A stretch of DNA of 51,373 nucleotides from Clostridiales bacterium. GTDB lineage: Bacteria; Bacillota; Clostridia; Oscillospirales; Ruminococcaceae. Below the pieces are notes generated by a model. That model worked only from the letters and a program-made list of their open reading frames with translations, did no database searches and was not told the origin of the DNA. Within the stretch, counting starts at the first letter, position 1. Each line of letters starts with the position of its first letter. Below are positions 1 to 8,510 of this stretch, piece by piece. The stretch spans positions 1 to 51,373 of the forward strand of contig JAAYPV010000005.1 in assembly GCA_012519635.1 (NCBI GenBank). Direction: 5' to 3'. Both the position numbers and the translations under genes were made by a program.

Positions 1-34
1 AATTTTGTATTTAAGGATTAAAAGGGGAATTTTG

Positions 35-586
35 ATGAAAAGGATTCTAATTGGAATTATTGCTGTTATTATGGGACTTTCGATGGTTGCGTGCAATAAG
101 AATGAGGAAAAGGGAAGTAGCAGCCAATTAAGCTCGGATAGCAGTCTTGCACAGGTGGAGAGTATTTCAAAGGACGGTGTTTACACCTCTGAATATGGCT
201 ATTCTGTAAAGCTGCCAGTTGGCTGGAGTAAGGTTACAATTGCAAATTTTATGGAGGCGTTTACAGATGGCGCTGGAAACAGTATGAGTTTTATTTCCGG
301 TCCTACTGATGATATATTTAAATCTGCTGATGAGGAATATTTTAAGACTGAACATTTTGCTGGAATGGGTGACAGTGTTGAATTTATTAAATATAAAGCT
401 GTGGAGATAAGTGGAAATAAGGGGCATGAGGTAGTATTAACTTCTAAAAAGGACGATGTTGTGACATATGTAACACAGATACTGCTTGGTGTGGGAGAGG
501 AAATCTATGTATTCACATTTACGGATATTGAGGGTGAAAATCAGGAAACAATTGATGGATTAATTTCCTCTTTGGCAATAAATTAA
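35..586 (+). CDS. putative lipoprotein, function unknown
   Basis: ORF from ATG at 35 with upstream purine-rich SD (aaagggga); signal peptide with lipobox-like GLSMVAC. Confidence 0.75.
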   Translation: MKRILIGIIAVIMGLSMVACNKNEEKGSSSQLSSDSSLAQVESISKDGVYTSEYGYSVKLPVGWSKVTIANFMEAFTDGAGNSMSFISGPTDDIFKSADEEYFKTEHFAGMGDSVEFIKYKAVEISGNKGHEVVLTSKKDDVVTYVTQILLGVGEEIYVFTFTDIEGENQETIDGLISSLAIN

Positions 587-594
587 TAAAATCT

Positions 595-638
595 TGTTCA
601 TTTCTTTATTCAAATAAGGAATGAACATTTTTTTGTTT
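595..638 (+). terminator. rho-independent terminator after lipoprotein gene
   Basis: TGTTCATTTCTT...AAGGAATGAACA inverted repeat followed by ATTTTTTTG. Confidence 0.75.
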
Positions 639-717
639 TGAAAAATATTAGAGGAATATGGCGACTGTTAACAAATGTTCAATATTGTTAGGAAATTTAA
701 AACATTTCTTTTTGTCG

Positions 718-746
718 TTGAATATCAATTTTAATTGTGATATAAT
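718..746 (+). promoter_or_regulatory. promoter of lysR-type gene
   Basis: TTGAAT - 17 nt - TATAAT; spacer contains palindrome CAATTTTAATTG. Confidence 0.6.
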
Positions 747-814
747 GTTAGAAAAGAATTTATAAAATCTAGTATAATAAATGATTACTTTTTGATAGAA
801 AGGTGGGTTGACTC

Positions 815-1729
815 ATGAATATTTTGCATCTGAAATATGCCGTTGAGGTGGAAAAAACTCGTTCCATCAACAAGGCTGCTCAAAACCTCTATATGGGACA
901 ACCTAATTTAAGTCGTGCAATTAAGGACCTTGAAGAGACACTTGGCATTACTATATTTAACCGAACGACAAGAGGAATGTTTGTTACTCCTCAAGGTGAG
1001 GAGTTTTTACAGCATGCTAAAAAAATTCTTAGCCAGATTGAAGAGATAGAGGCGATGTATAATCAGGAAAAGAATGCTAAGCAGAAGTTTTCAATTTCCG
1101 TTCCACGCACTGGATATATTGGTTATGCGTTTTCAAGCTTTGCAAAGGATATCGATATAACAAAGCCAATAGAATTTTTTTATAGGGAAACTAATTCAGC
1201 AAGGGCTATTAATAATATTCTGCATGCTGATTATAATCTTGGAATCATTCGCTATGCTGAAAATCATCATAAAAACTTTAAGAATTTTTTGGGTGATAAA
1301 GGATTGGTTTATGAGGTAATATCTGAGTTTACATATAATATAGCGATTTCGAAAAATCATCCTCTTAGCGAGAAGGAAGAGATAGAATTATCCGATTTGG
1401 ACGATTTTATAGAGATTGCTTATGCAGACCCATTTGTACCGTCAATGCCATTTAATGAGGTTAAAAAAGAGGAATTGCCAGATAATATAAATAAGCGGAT
1501 ACTTGTATTTGAAAGGGCAAGTGCAATTGAGCTACTAAATACAGTGCATGGAGCTTTTTTACGCGTTTATCCAAATGAGAATGAAATCCAGGGGCAGGGC
1601 TTGATTCAAAAGCTTTGTAAGTCAAATAAAAGAGTTTACAGGGATGTACTGATTTATAGAAATGACTACCAGCTTTCTCCATTGGACATTCAGTTTATTG
1701 ATAAAGTAAAGCAGTTCAAAAATAACTGA
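815..1729 (+). CDS. LysR family transcriptional regulator
   Basis: N-terminal HTH (LKYAVEVEKTRSINKAAQNLYMGQPNLSRAIKDLEETLGITIFNRTTRGM) typical of LysR. Confidence 0.93.
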   Translation: MNILHLKYAVEVEKTRSINKAAQNLYMGQPNLSRAIKDLEETLGITIFNRTTRGMFVTPQGEEFLQHAKKILSQIEEIEAMYNQEKNAKQKFSISVPRTGYIGYAFSSFAKDIDITKPIEFFYRETNSARAINNILHADYNLGIIRYAENHHKNFKNFLGDKGLVYEVISEFTYNIAISKNHPLSEKEEIELSDLDDFIEIAYADPFVPSMPFNEVKKEELPDNINKRILVFERASAIELLNTVHGAFLRVYPNENEIQGQGLIQKLCKSNKRVYRDVLIYRNDYQLSPLDIQFIDKVKQFKNN

Positions 1730-1839
1730 TGGATATGTCGAAAACCGACCCTTTTTGTTATAAGAAATTAATCAGTTTTATTATATCGATAAAGATATAC
1801 CGATATGCTTTTTTTACAATTCCAAAACTATCAAATGTA

Positions 1840-1855
1840 TGTTAAAATATTAACA
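1840..1855. promoter_or_regulatory. candidate Rex operator upstream of rex-adhE
   Basis: TGTTAA-AATA-TTAACA palindrome, matching the core of the known Rex motif TTGTTAANNNNTTAACAA. Confidence 0.75.
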
Positions 1856-1905
1856 GGTTAAGAGATATACACTCTCTTAATTAACTGAGATAGGAGAGGA
1901 TATCA

Positions 1906-2550
1906 ATGAAACAGAATTCTCTATCCAAAGCTGTTCTGGAAAGGTTGCCGGTTTATTTGCAGTATCTGAGGTCGTTGCCTGCTAATGCTCCTGAAAATAT
2001 CTCAGCAACAACAATTGCAAATGAATTGGGTTTAGGGGAGGTTCAAGTACGAAAAGACCTTGCATCAGTATGCAATTTGGGTAGACCTAGAATTGGATAT
2101 ATGGTATCTTGCCTGATTAATGAATTAGAAGCTGTTCTTGGGTATAATAAAATCAATGATACAATAATTGTAGGTGCAGGAAAGCTTGGTAAAGCTCTTC
2201 TGGCATATGAGGGTTTTAAAAATTATGGATTTAACATGGTTTCAGCTTTTGATATTGATGAAAGTAAAACAGGACTGACTGAAACAGGTAAGAATATATA
2301 TCCGCTTTCTGAACTTAAGAAAAGGTGTAAGGAGATGCAGATAAAGATTGGTGTTATAGCCGTACCTGCTGAACAGGCTCAATCCGTATGCGACTTGATG
2401 GTGGAGAGTGGCATATTGGCAATCTGGAACTTTGCACCGATTCATTTGAATGTGCCGAAAAATATATTGGTTCATAATGAAAATATGGCGACATCACTTG
2501 TATTGCTTTCAAGTCATTTGACAGAACAACTTAATGAAAGGCAGAGTTAG
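1906..2550 (+). CDS. rex: redox-sensing transcriptional repressor Rex
   Basis: Winged-helix N-terminus and Rossmann GAGKLGKALLAYEGF motif; adjacent to adhE. Confidence 0.96.
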   Translation: MKQNSLSKAVLERLPVYLQYLRSLPANAPENISATTIANELGLGEVQVRKDLASVCNLGRPRIGYMVSCLINELEAVLGYNKINDTIIVGAGKLGKALLAYEGFKNYGFNMVSAFDIDESKTGLTETGKNIYPLSELKKRCKEMQIKIGVIAVPAEQAQSVCDLMVESGILAIWNFAPIHLNVPKNILVHNENMATSLVLLSSHLTEQLNERQS

Positions 2551-2569
2551 TTATAAAGGAGGAACTGGT

Positions 2570-5188
2570 ATGGAAAATAAGAACTATGAAGTTATAGATA
2601 ATGTGGAAAAGCTTGAAAAAGCACTTGCCAGATTGAAAGAGGCACAGAAGATATTTGCAACCTATACACAGGAGCAGGTGGATGAGATTTTTCGTGCTGC
2701 TGCAATTGCTGCTAATAAGGAGAGAATTTCCCTTGCAAAGCTTGCGGTTGAAGAAACAGGCATGGGCGTTGTAGAGGATAAGGTAATAAAAAATCATTAT
2801 GCGTCTGAATATATCTATAATGCTTATAAGAACACAAAGACATGTGGCGTTCTTGAGGAGGATAAGGCTTATGGAACGAAGAAGATTGCTGAGCCGATTG
2901 GTGTAATTGCTGCAGTTATTCCAACAACTAACCCTACCTCAACTGCTATTTTTAAAACACTTTTGGCATTGAAAACAAGGAATGCCATGATTATTAGCCC
3001 GCATCCAAGAGCAAAGAACTGTACAATTGCTGCTGCTAAGATTGTATTGGAGGCTGCGGTTAAGGCTGGTGCTCCTGAGGGGATTATCGATTGGATTGAT
3101 GTGCCAAGCCTTGAGATGACAACTATGGTTATGAAGGAATCAGATATGATTCTTGCAACAGGTGGTCCTGGAATGGTTAAATCCGCATATTCAAGCGGTA
3201 AGCCTGCAATAGGCGTTGGTGCAGGAAATACTCCTGTAATCATTGATGAAAGTGCAGATATTCTGCTCGCTGTAAATTCAATTATTCACTCTAAAACATT
3301 TGATAATGGTATGATTTGTGCATCTGAGCAGGCAGTTATCGTTATGGATAAGATATATGACAAGGTTAAAAAGGAATTTACAAAGCGTGGCTGTTATTTC
3401 CTAACTCCTGAGGAAACAGAAAAGGTTCGTAAAACCATTATTATTAATGGTGCGTTGAATGCAAAGATTGTTGGCCAGACTGCATATAAAATTGCACAGC
3501 TTTCAGGCGTTGAGGTTGATAAGGCTACAAAAATTCTGATTGGTGAGGTTGAAAGCGTTGACCTTTCAGAGGAGTTTGCACATGAAAAGCTATCGCCTGT
3601 TTTGGCTATGTATAAAGCTAAAACATTTGAGGACGCTTTGAATAAGGCTGATCAGCTTGTTAAGGACGGCGGATATGGACATACCTCATCTATTTATATA
3701 AATCCATTAACAGAAAAGGAAAAGCTTGGACTTTTTGAAGAACGCATGAAAACAGCAAGAATAGTTGTTAATTCTCCATCCTCTCATGGTGGTATCGGTG
3801 ATTTGTATAACTTCAATCTTGCCCCATCACTTACTTTAGGCTGCGGTAGCTGGGGAGGCAACTCCGTTTCCGAAAATGTCGGAGTCAAGCATTTGCTTAA
3901 TATAAAGATAGTAGCTGAGAGGAGAGAGAATATGCTTTGGTTTAGGGCTCCTGAAAAGATTTATATTAAAAAGGGTTGCTTGCCTGTTGCATTAGAGGAG
4001 ATTAAGTCTGTTTTAGACAAGAAAAAGGTGTTTATTGTAACTGATAAATTCCTATATGAAAATAATTATACAAAGCCTATCACTGATAAGCTTGATGAGT
4101 TGAATATAAGGCATACTACATTCTTTGATGTTGAACCGGACCCAACACTTGAAAGTGCGAAAAAGGGTGCTGCTGCTATGGAGGCGTTCCAACCTGATTG
4201 TATTATAGCAGTGGGTGGAGGTTCTCCAATGGATGCTGCTAAAATCATGTGGGTATTGTATGAACACCCTAATGCTGATTTTATGGATATGGCAATGCGC
4301 TTTGCTGATATACGCAAGAGAGTTTATGCTTTCCCTAAGATGGGTAACAAGGCGTACTTTGTTGCAATTCCAACATCAGCAGGTACTGGCTCTGAGGTAA
4401 CTCCATTTGCGGTTATTACTGATGAGCAAACAGGTGTTAAATATCCTCTTGCTGATTATGAGCTATTGCCAAATATGGCGATTGTAGATGCTGATTTGAT
4501 GATGAATGCTCCGAAGGGCTTAACAGCTGCATCTGGTATTGACGCATTGACACATTCATTAGAGGCATATGCATCAATGCTTGCAACAGATTATACTGAC
4601 AGCCTTGCATTGCGTTCAATGAAGATGGTTTTTGAAAACTTGCCAAAGGCATATGAAAATGGTCCTAATGAGCCTGTTGCAAGGGAGAAGATGGCTAATG
4701 CTGCAACTATGGCAGGAATGGCTTTTGCAAATGCGTTCTTAGGTATTTGCCACTCTATGGCACATAAGCTGGGTGCGTTCCATAAATTGCCTCACGGTGT
4801 TGCAAATGCATTGTTGATTACTGAGGTAATCAGATTTAACTCAAGTGAGGCGCCTGCAAAAATGGGTACATTCCCTCAATATCAGTATCCACATGCATTG
4901 TCCAGATATGCTGAAATTGCCGATTATCTAGGAATAAAGGGCAAGAACGATGTTGAAAAGATGGAGAATTTGATTAATGCAATTGATGAATTAAAAGAAA
5001 AGGTTGGTATTAAAAAGAGCATTAAGGAATACGGTATTGATGAGCAAGCCTTCCTTGACAGCCTTGATGAAATGGTTGAACAGGCGTTTGATGACCAATG
5101 TACAGGTGCAAATCCACGCTATCCATTGATGAGTGAGATTAGGCAGATGTATCTAAATGCATATTATGGCACACATGAAAAAGTATAA
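2570..5188 (+). CDS. adhE: bifunctional acetaldehyde-CoA/alcohol dehydrogenase
   Basis: ALDH domain (catalytic FDNGMICASEQ) fused to iron-dependent ADH domain (GGGSPMDAAK, GICHSMAHKLGAFHKLPHG); start at 2570 after AGGAGG. Confidence 0.97.
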   Translation: MENKNYEVIDNVEKLEKALARLKEAQKIFATYTQEQVDEIFRAAAIAANKERISLAKLAVEETGMGVVEDKVIKNHYASEYIYNAYKNTKTCGVLEEDKAYGTKKIAEPIGVIAAVIPTTNPTSTAIFKTLLALKTRNAMIISPHPRAKNCTIAAAKIVLEAAVKAGAPEGIIDWIDVPSLEMTTMVMKESDMILATGGPGMVKSAYSSGKPAIGVGAGNTPVIIDESADILLAVNSIIHSKTFDNGMICASEQAVIVMDKIYDKVKKEFTKRGCYFLTPEETEKVRKTIIINGALNAKIVGQTAYKIAQLSGVEVDKATKILIGEVESVDLSEEFAHEKLSPVLAMYKAKTFEDALNKADQLVKDGGYGHTSSIYINPLTEKEKLGLFEERMKTARIVVNSPSSHGGIGDLYNFNLAPSLTLGCGSWGGNSVSENVGVKHLLNIKIVAERRENMLWFRAPEKIYIKKGCLPVALEEIKSVLDKKKVFIVTDKFLYENNYTKPITDKLDELNIRHTTFFDVEPDPTLESAKKGAAAMEAFQPDCIIAVGGGSPMDAAKIMWVLYEHPNADFMDMAMRFADIRKRVYAFPKMGNKAYFVAIPTSAGTGSEVTPFAVITDEQTGVKYPLADYELLPNMAIVDADLMMNAPKGLTAASGIDALTHSLEAYASMLATDYTDSLALRSMKMVFENLPKAYENGPNEPVAREKMANAATMAGMAFANAFLGICHSMAHKLGAFHKLPHGVANALLITEVIRFNSSEAPAKMGTFPQYQYPHALSRYAEIADYLGIKGKNDVEKMENLINAIDELKEKVGIKKSIKEYGIDEQAFLDSLDEMVEQAFDDQCTGANPRYPLMSEIRQMYLNAYYGTHEKV

Positions 5189-5201
5189 GGAGGTATGGAA
5201 G

Positions 5202-5951
5202 ATGAAATTAGACAATGTTATTGCTACAAGGCCGATGAAAACCGTATACCGTGATGGCGATAAGGCGATTAAGGTTTTCAATGAGAACTATTCTAAATCT
5301 GATATTCTCAATGAAGCACTCAATCAGGCAAGAGTAGAAGAAACAGGTCTTTCTATTCCTAAGATAATTGAGGTTACAAAGATAGACAATAAATGGTCCA
5401 TAATCACTGAATTTATCGAAGGAAAGACTCTTGCGCAGCTTATGGAAGAGAATCCAGAAAAGAAATCGGAATATTTAGAGATGCTTGTCGATTTGCAGAT
5501 GGAGATTCACTCTAAAAGGGCTCCTTTGCTTAATAAGCTGAAGGATAAGATGAATCGTAAAATCTCAGAGGCTGATTTAGATGCAACTACACGATATGAC
5601 CTGCATACAAGATTAGAAGCCATGCCTAAGCATACAAAGGTGTGTCACGGTGACTTTAATCCAAGTAATGTCATTATTAAGGACGATGGTACAGCCTATA
5701 TTATTGACTGGGCACATGCGACACAGGGAAATGCCTCAGCGGATGTAGCAAGAACATATCTGCTTTTCTGGCTTGCAAATGATATTAATGGTGCAAAGGA
5801 ATATCTTGATTTATTCTGCAAGAAAAGTGATACTGCAAAGCAGTATATTCAAAAATGGCTGCCTATCGTTGCGGCTTCGCAATCCGTAAAGGGGAACAAG
5901 GAAGAGCGTGATTTACTTCTTTCATGGGTTGATGTTGTAGATTACGAATAA
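5202..5951 (+). CDS. aminoglycoside phosphotransferase/kinase-like protein
   Basis: APH-fold motifs VCHGDFNPSNVII and AYIIDWAHA; SD AAGGAGG between adhE stop and start. Confidence 0.85.
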   Translation: MKLDNVIATRPMKTVYRDGDKAIKVFNENYSKSDILNEALNQARVEETGLSIPKIIEVTKIDNKWSIITEFIEGKTLAQLMEENPEKKSEYLEMLVDLQMEIHSKRAPLLNKLKDKMNRKISEADLDATTRYDLHTRLEAMPKHTKVCHGDFNPSNVIIKDDGTAYIIDWAHATQGNASADVARTYLLFWLANDINGAKEYLDLFCKKSDTAKQYIQKWLPIVAASQSVKGNKEERDLLLSWVDVVDYE

Positions 5952-6012
5952 AATGCCTTCCAATTTAATTTAATATATTTTTTGTTATCATGTTTAGTCG
6001 ACGTGATAATGA

Positions 6013-6055
6013 GCAACACAGCATACTTAAACAGTATTGCTGTGTTGTTTACTTT
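6013..6055 (+). terminator. probable terminator
   Basis: AACACAGCA...TGCTGTGTTG hairpin followed by T-rich tract. Confidence 0.6.
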
Positions 6056-6134
6056 TAATTAATAAAGCATGAATATTAAGATTAAAGGTTAAAAAAGGCT
6101 GTGAAAAAATGTTGCTTTTTGTGGATAAGACTAA

Positions 6135-6163
6135 TTGACAGTAAGAATAAAATGTGCTATATT
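6135..6163 (+). promoter_or_regulatory. sigma-A-type promoter
   Basis: TTGACA - 17 nt - TATATT upstream of ORF 6184. Confidence 0.6.
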
Positions 6164-6183
6164 ATTTTAGAGGTGATTGACTT

Positions 6184-6735
6184 TTGAAAAGGATAATAGG
6201 TGTTGGAATCTGTTTTGTAATTCTGATTGCCGGGATTTACTTTGTGTTAAACAGAGAGCCTAAGGTTGATATAGGTAAGGTTGAAATAATTTCAGAAGAT
6301 TCCACAATATCCTTAGAGGGCCATAAAATAAAAAAGGTTTATAAGGACAATATCAATGTCAATTATAAACAGCCTGATATTTTGGATATTTTTGATGATA
6401 TACCTTCTGTGAATCAAAACCCTGATTTTGCTAATGCAGGGTTGACTGAGTCTGCGACAGAAACAGAAGCTAAAACGGAAACTGATAATAAAAATATAAT
6501 AAAAGCACCTTCTAATGCTCAGGTTTTGTTCAGGGGTAATTATACAGGACAAATTTTATACAGCTTTTATAAAATGGACGGCGAATTGATCGCTAAGGAT
6601 CTGACTAAACTGGAAATACCAACAGGTTCGATTTCTGAACCACTTGATGGATGTATTGTTCAGATAGATGTAAACTGGGGCAGAAGTAAAAATTATGTTC
6701 AAACAAGGTATTTTGTCAAATTTATTTTTGAATAG
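6184..6735 (+). CDS. membrane-anchored hypothetical protein
   Basis: TTG start with AGGTG SD; N-terminal TM segment; bounded by terminator. Confidence 0.7.
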   Translation: MKRIIGVGICFVILIAGIYFVLNREPKVDIGKVEIISEDSTISLEGHKIKKVYKDNINVNYKQPDILDIFDDIPSVNQNPDFANAGLTESATETEAKTETDNKNIIKAPSNAQVLFRGNYTGQILYSFYKMDGELIAKDLTKLEIPTGSISEPLDGCIVQIDVNWGRSKNYVQTRYFVKFIFE

Positions 6736-6741
6736 ATATGT

Positions 6742-6777
6742 AAAAGCGACTAATCATAAGATTAGTTGCTTTTTTAT
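6742..6777. terminator. bidirectional terminator between convergent genes
   Basis: AAAAGCGACTAATC-ATAA-GATTAGTTGCTTTTTT. Confidence 0.8.
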
Positions 6778-6784
6778 TTAAATT

Positions 6785-7138
6785 TTACTTATCCTTAGGT
6801 TGGAAAATCAATGATATGCATAATCCAAAGATTAATGCGGCAGTTATTCCTCCAGCAGCAGATGTCAGACCACCTGTGAATATTCCAAGGAAGCCATCTT
6901 TATCAATAGCTTTTCTTACACCGTCTGCAAGTATATGTCCAAAGCCTGTAAGAGGAACGCTTGCTCCCGCACCAGCAAAATCAATAATAGGTTGATATAG
7001 ATTTAATGCTGAAAGAACAACTCCTATTACAACAAATGCGACCAATATTCTTGCAGGAGTCAGCTTTGTGTAATCAATCAGAACTTGTCCTACGGCACAA
7101 AACAAGCCGCCGATGATGAATGCCCATAAAAATTCCAT
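6785..7138 (-). CDS. spoVAE: stage V sporulation protein AE
   Basis: Short multi-TM protein (FAGAGASVPLTGFGHILADGVRKAIDKDGFLGIFTGG) recognisable as SpoVAE family; next to spoVAD. Confidence 0.93.
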   Translation of the reverse strand: MEFLWAFIIGGLFCAVGQVLIDYTKLTPARILVAFVVIGVVLSALNLYQPIIDFAGAGASVPLTGFGHILADGVRKAIDKDGFLGIFTGGLTSAAGGITAALIFGLCISLIFQPKDK

Positions 7139-7144
7139 AGATTA

Positions 7145-8161
7145 TCACTCCTTTAAATTTGAAATATGAACAAGGTGTGAAATAGATGGGATTGATTCGC
7201 CCTGTTGTATTGCAGTTGGTGACATTAAAGCACCTGTCGCAGCAAAGAGTATGTTTTTTATCTCACCTGATGCAAGCTTTGGCAGAAAATAACCACAAAG
7301 TACACTTGCAGAACAGCCACAACCAGAACCACCAGCATGAGTATCCTGCTTTTCAGGGTCGAAAATCATTACTCCGCAGTCCTTATGAACGCTTGAGATG
7401 TCAATATTCTCTTTCTTTAAAATTTCAAGAAGCAGCTTGCTTCCTGTGATACCTAAATCGCCTGTTACAATGTAGTCATAGTCGGTTGGGCTTTTACCCA
7501 TATCATTAAGATGAGTTTTAATTGTGTCAGCAGCAGCAGGAGCCATTGCAGCGCCCATGTTGTTCATATCGGTAACGCCTAAATCGACTACCTTTCCTAT
7601 TGTAACAGCACGAAGGAAAGGTGCTTGATACGATTGGGAAACCACAACGGCACCGGAGGCGGTACAGGTCCATTGGGCTGTGGGGGTACGCTGTGAGCCA
7701 TATGAGAGTGGAAATCGAAACTGTCGTTCTGCTGTTGAGAAATGTGAGGAGGTTGTAGCGACGATATTATCTCCGACTCCGTTGTCTGCAAGAAGGGTTG
7801 CAAGAAGCAGGCCTTCTGCCATAGTTGAGCAAGCTCCATACAGTCCGAGAAAGGGTATATTAAGTTCACGTATTCCATAGGCACTGCCTATGCATTGGTT
7901 GATGAGGTCGCCTGCGAAGATAAAGTTTACATCTTCAGGGGTGATGCCAGCCTTTTTGATAGCCCGTTTGACAGTTTGCTTTTGAAGTTCGCTTTCAGCT
8001 TGTTCCCAAGTTTCCTGTCCGAAGTGTGTATCGTTTTCGACTACATCAAAGCAAGATCCAAGCGGGCCTTCGCCTTCTTTTGAGCTGACAGTACTTGAAA
8101 ATGCTTTTATGGTTGGTGGATTTGACATGGCGAAAGTACTTTTACTTATTCTAAAAGACAT
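7145..8161 (-). CDS. spoVAD: stage V sporulation protein AD
   Basis: SpoVAD/thiolase-like sequence (LYGACSTMAEGLLLA, HAGGSGCGCSASVLCGYFLP); start at 8161 after AAGGAGG. Confidence 0.95.
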   Translation of the reverse strand: MSFRISKSTFAMSNPPTIKAFSSTVSSKEGEGPLGSCFDVVENDTHFGQETWEQAESELQKQTVKRAIKKAGITPEDVNFIFAGDLINQCIGSAYGIRELNIPFLGLYGACSTMAEGLLLATLLADNGVGDNIVATTSSHFSTAERQFRFPLSYGSQRTPTAQWTCTASGAVVVSQSYQAPFLRAVTIGKVVDLGVTDMNNMGAAMAPAAADTIKTHLNDMGKSPTDYDYIVTGDLGITGSKLLLEILKKENIDISSVHKDCGVMIFDPEKQDTHAGGSGCGCSASVLCGYFLPKLASGEIKNILFAATGALMSPTAIQQGESIPSISHLVHISNLKE

Positions 8162-8446
8162 ATTAACCTCCTTATTATTGAAATAGGTTTGCATAGGGTA
8201 TTATTTGCGATGATAGTGTGATATATACATAAAAATTTATTTTTGGTTTTACTTTTGTTTTATTGGTTGGTATAATACCATTTGATTCTATGTGCAGGCA
8301 AGGAAGTGAACAGAAAACCTATGAATACTCAAAAAAACAATAAAGTAAAAGCAAAGCCTTAGGAAACAGATAAAAAGGCTAAACATAATAAATAAAGAGT
8401 AACTCATTATTAAATAACATACGCAATAATCCCATACTTTAATCTG

Positions 8447-8475
8447 TTGACAGTGATTTTTTTTTAGTGTATAAT
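8447..8475 (+). promoter_or_regulatory. consensus promoter of citrate synthase gene
   Basis: TTGACA - 17 nt - TATAAT. Confidence 0.8.
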
Positions 8476-8510
8476 AATTAGGTTAAGATTAAAGGAAGAG
8501 GTGGTCTAAT

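Noticed and set aside
8162-8260. Sigma-G/F promoter upstream of spoVAD
   Set aside because: A GTATA...CAAATAATA-like pair exists on the minus strand but the -10 match is too weak to claim by eye.
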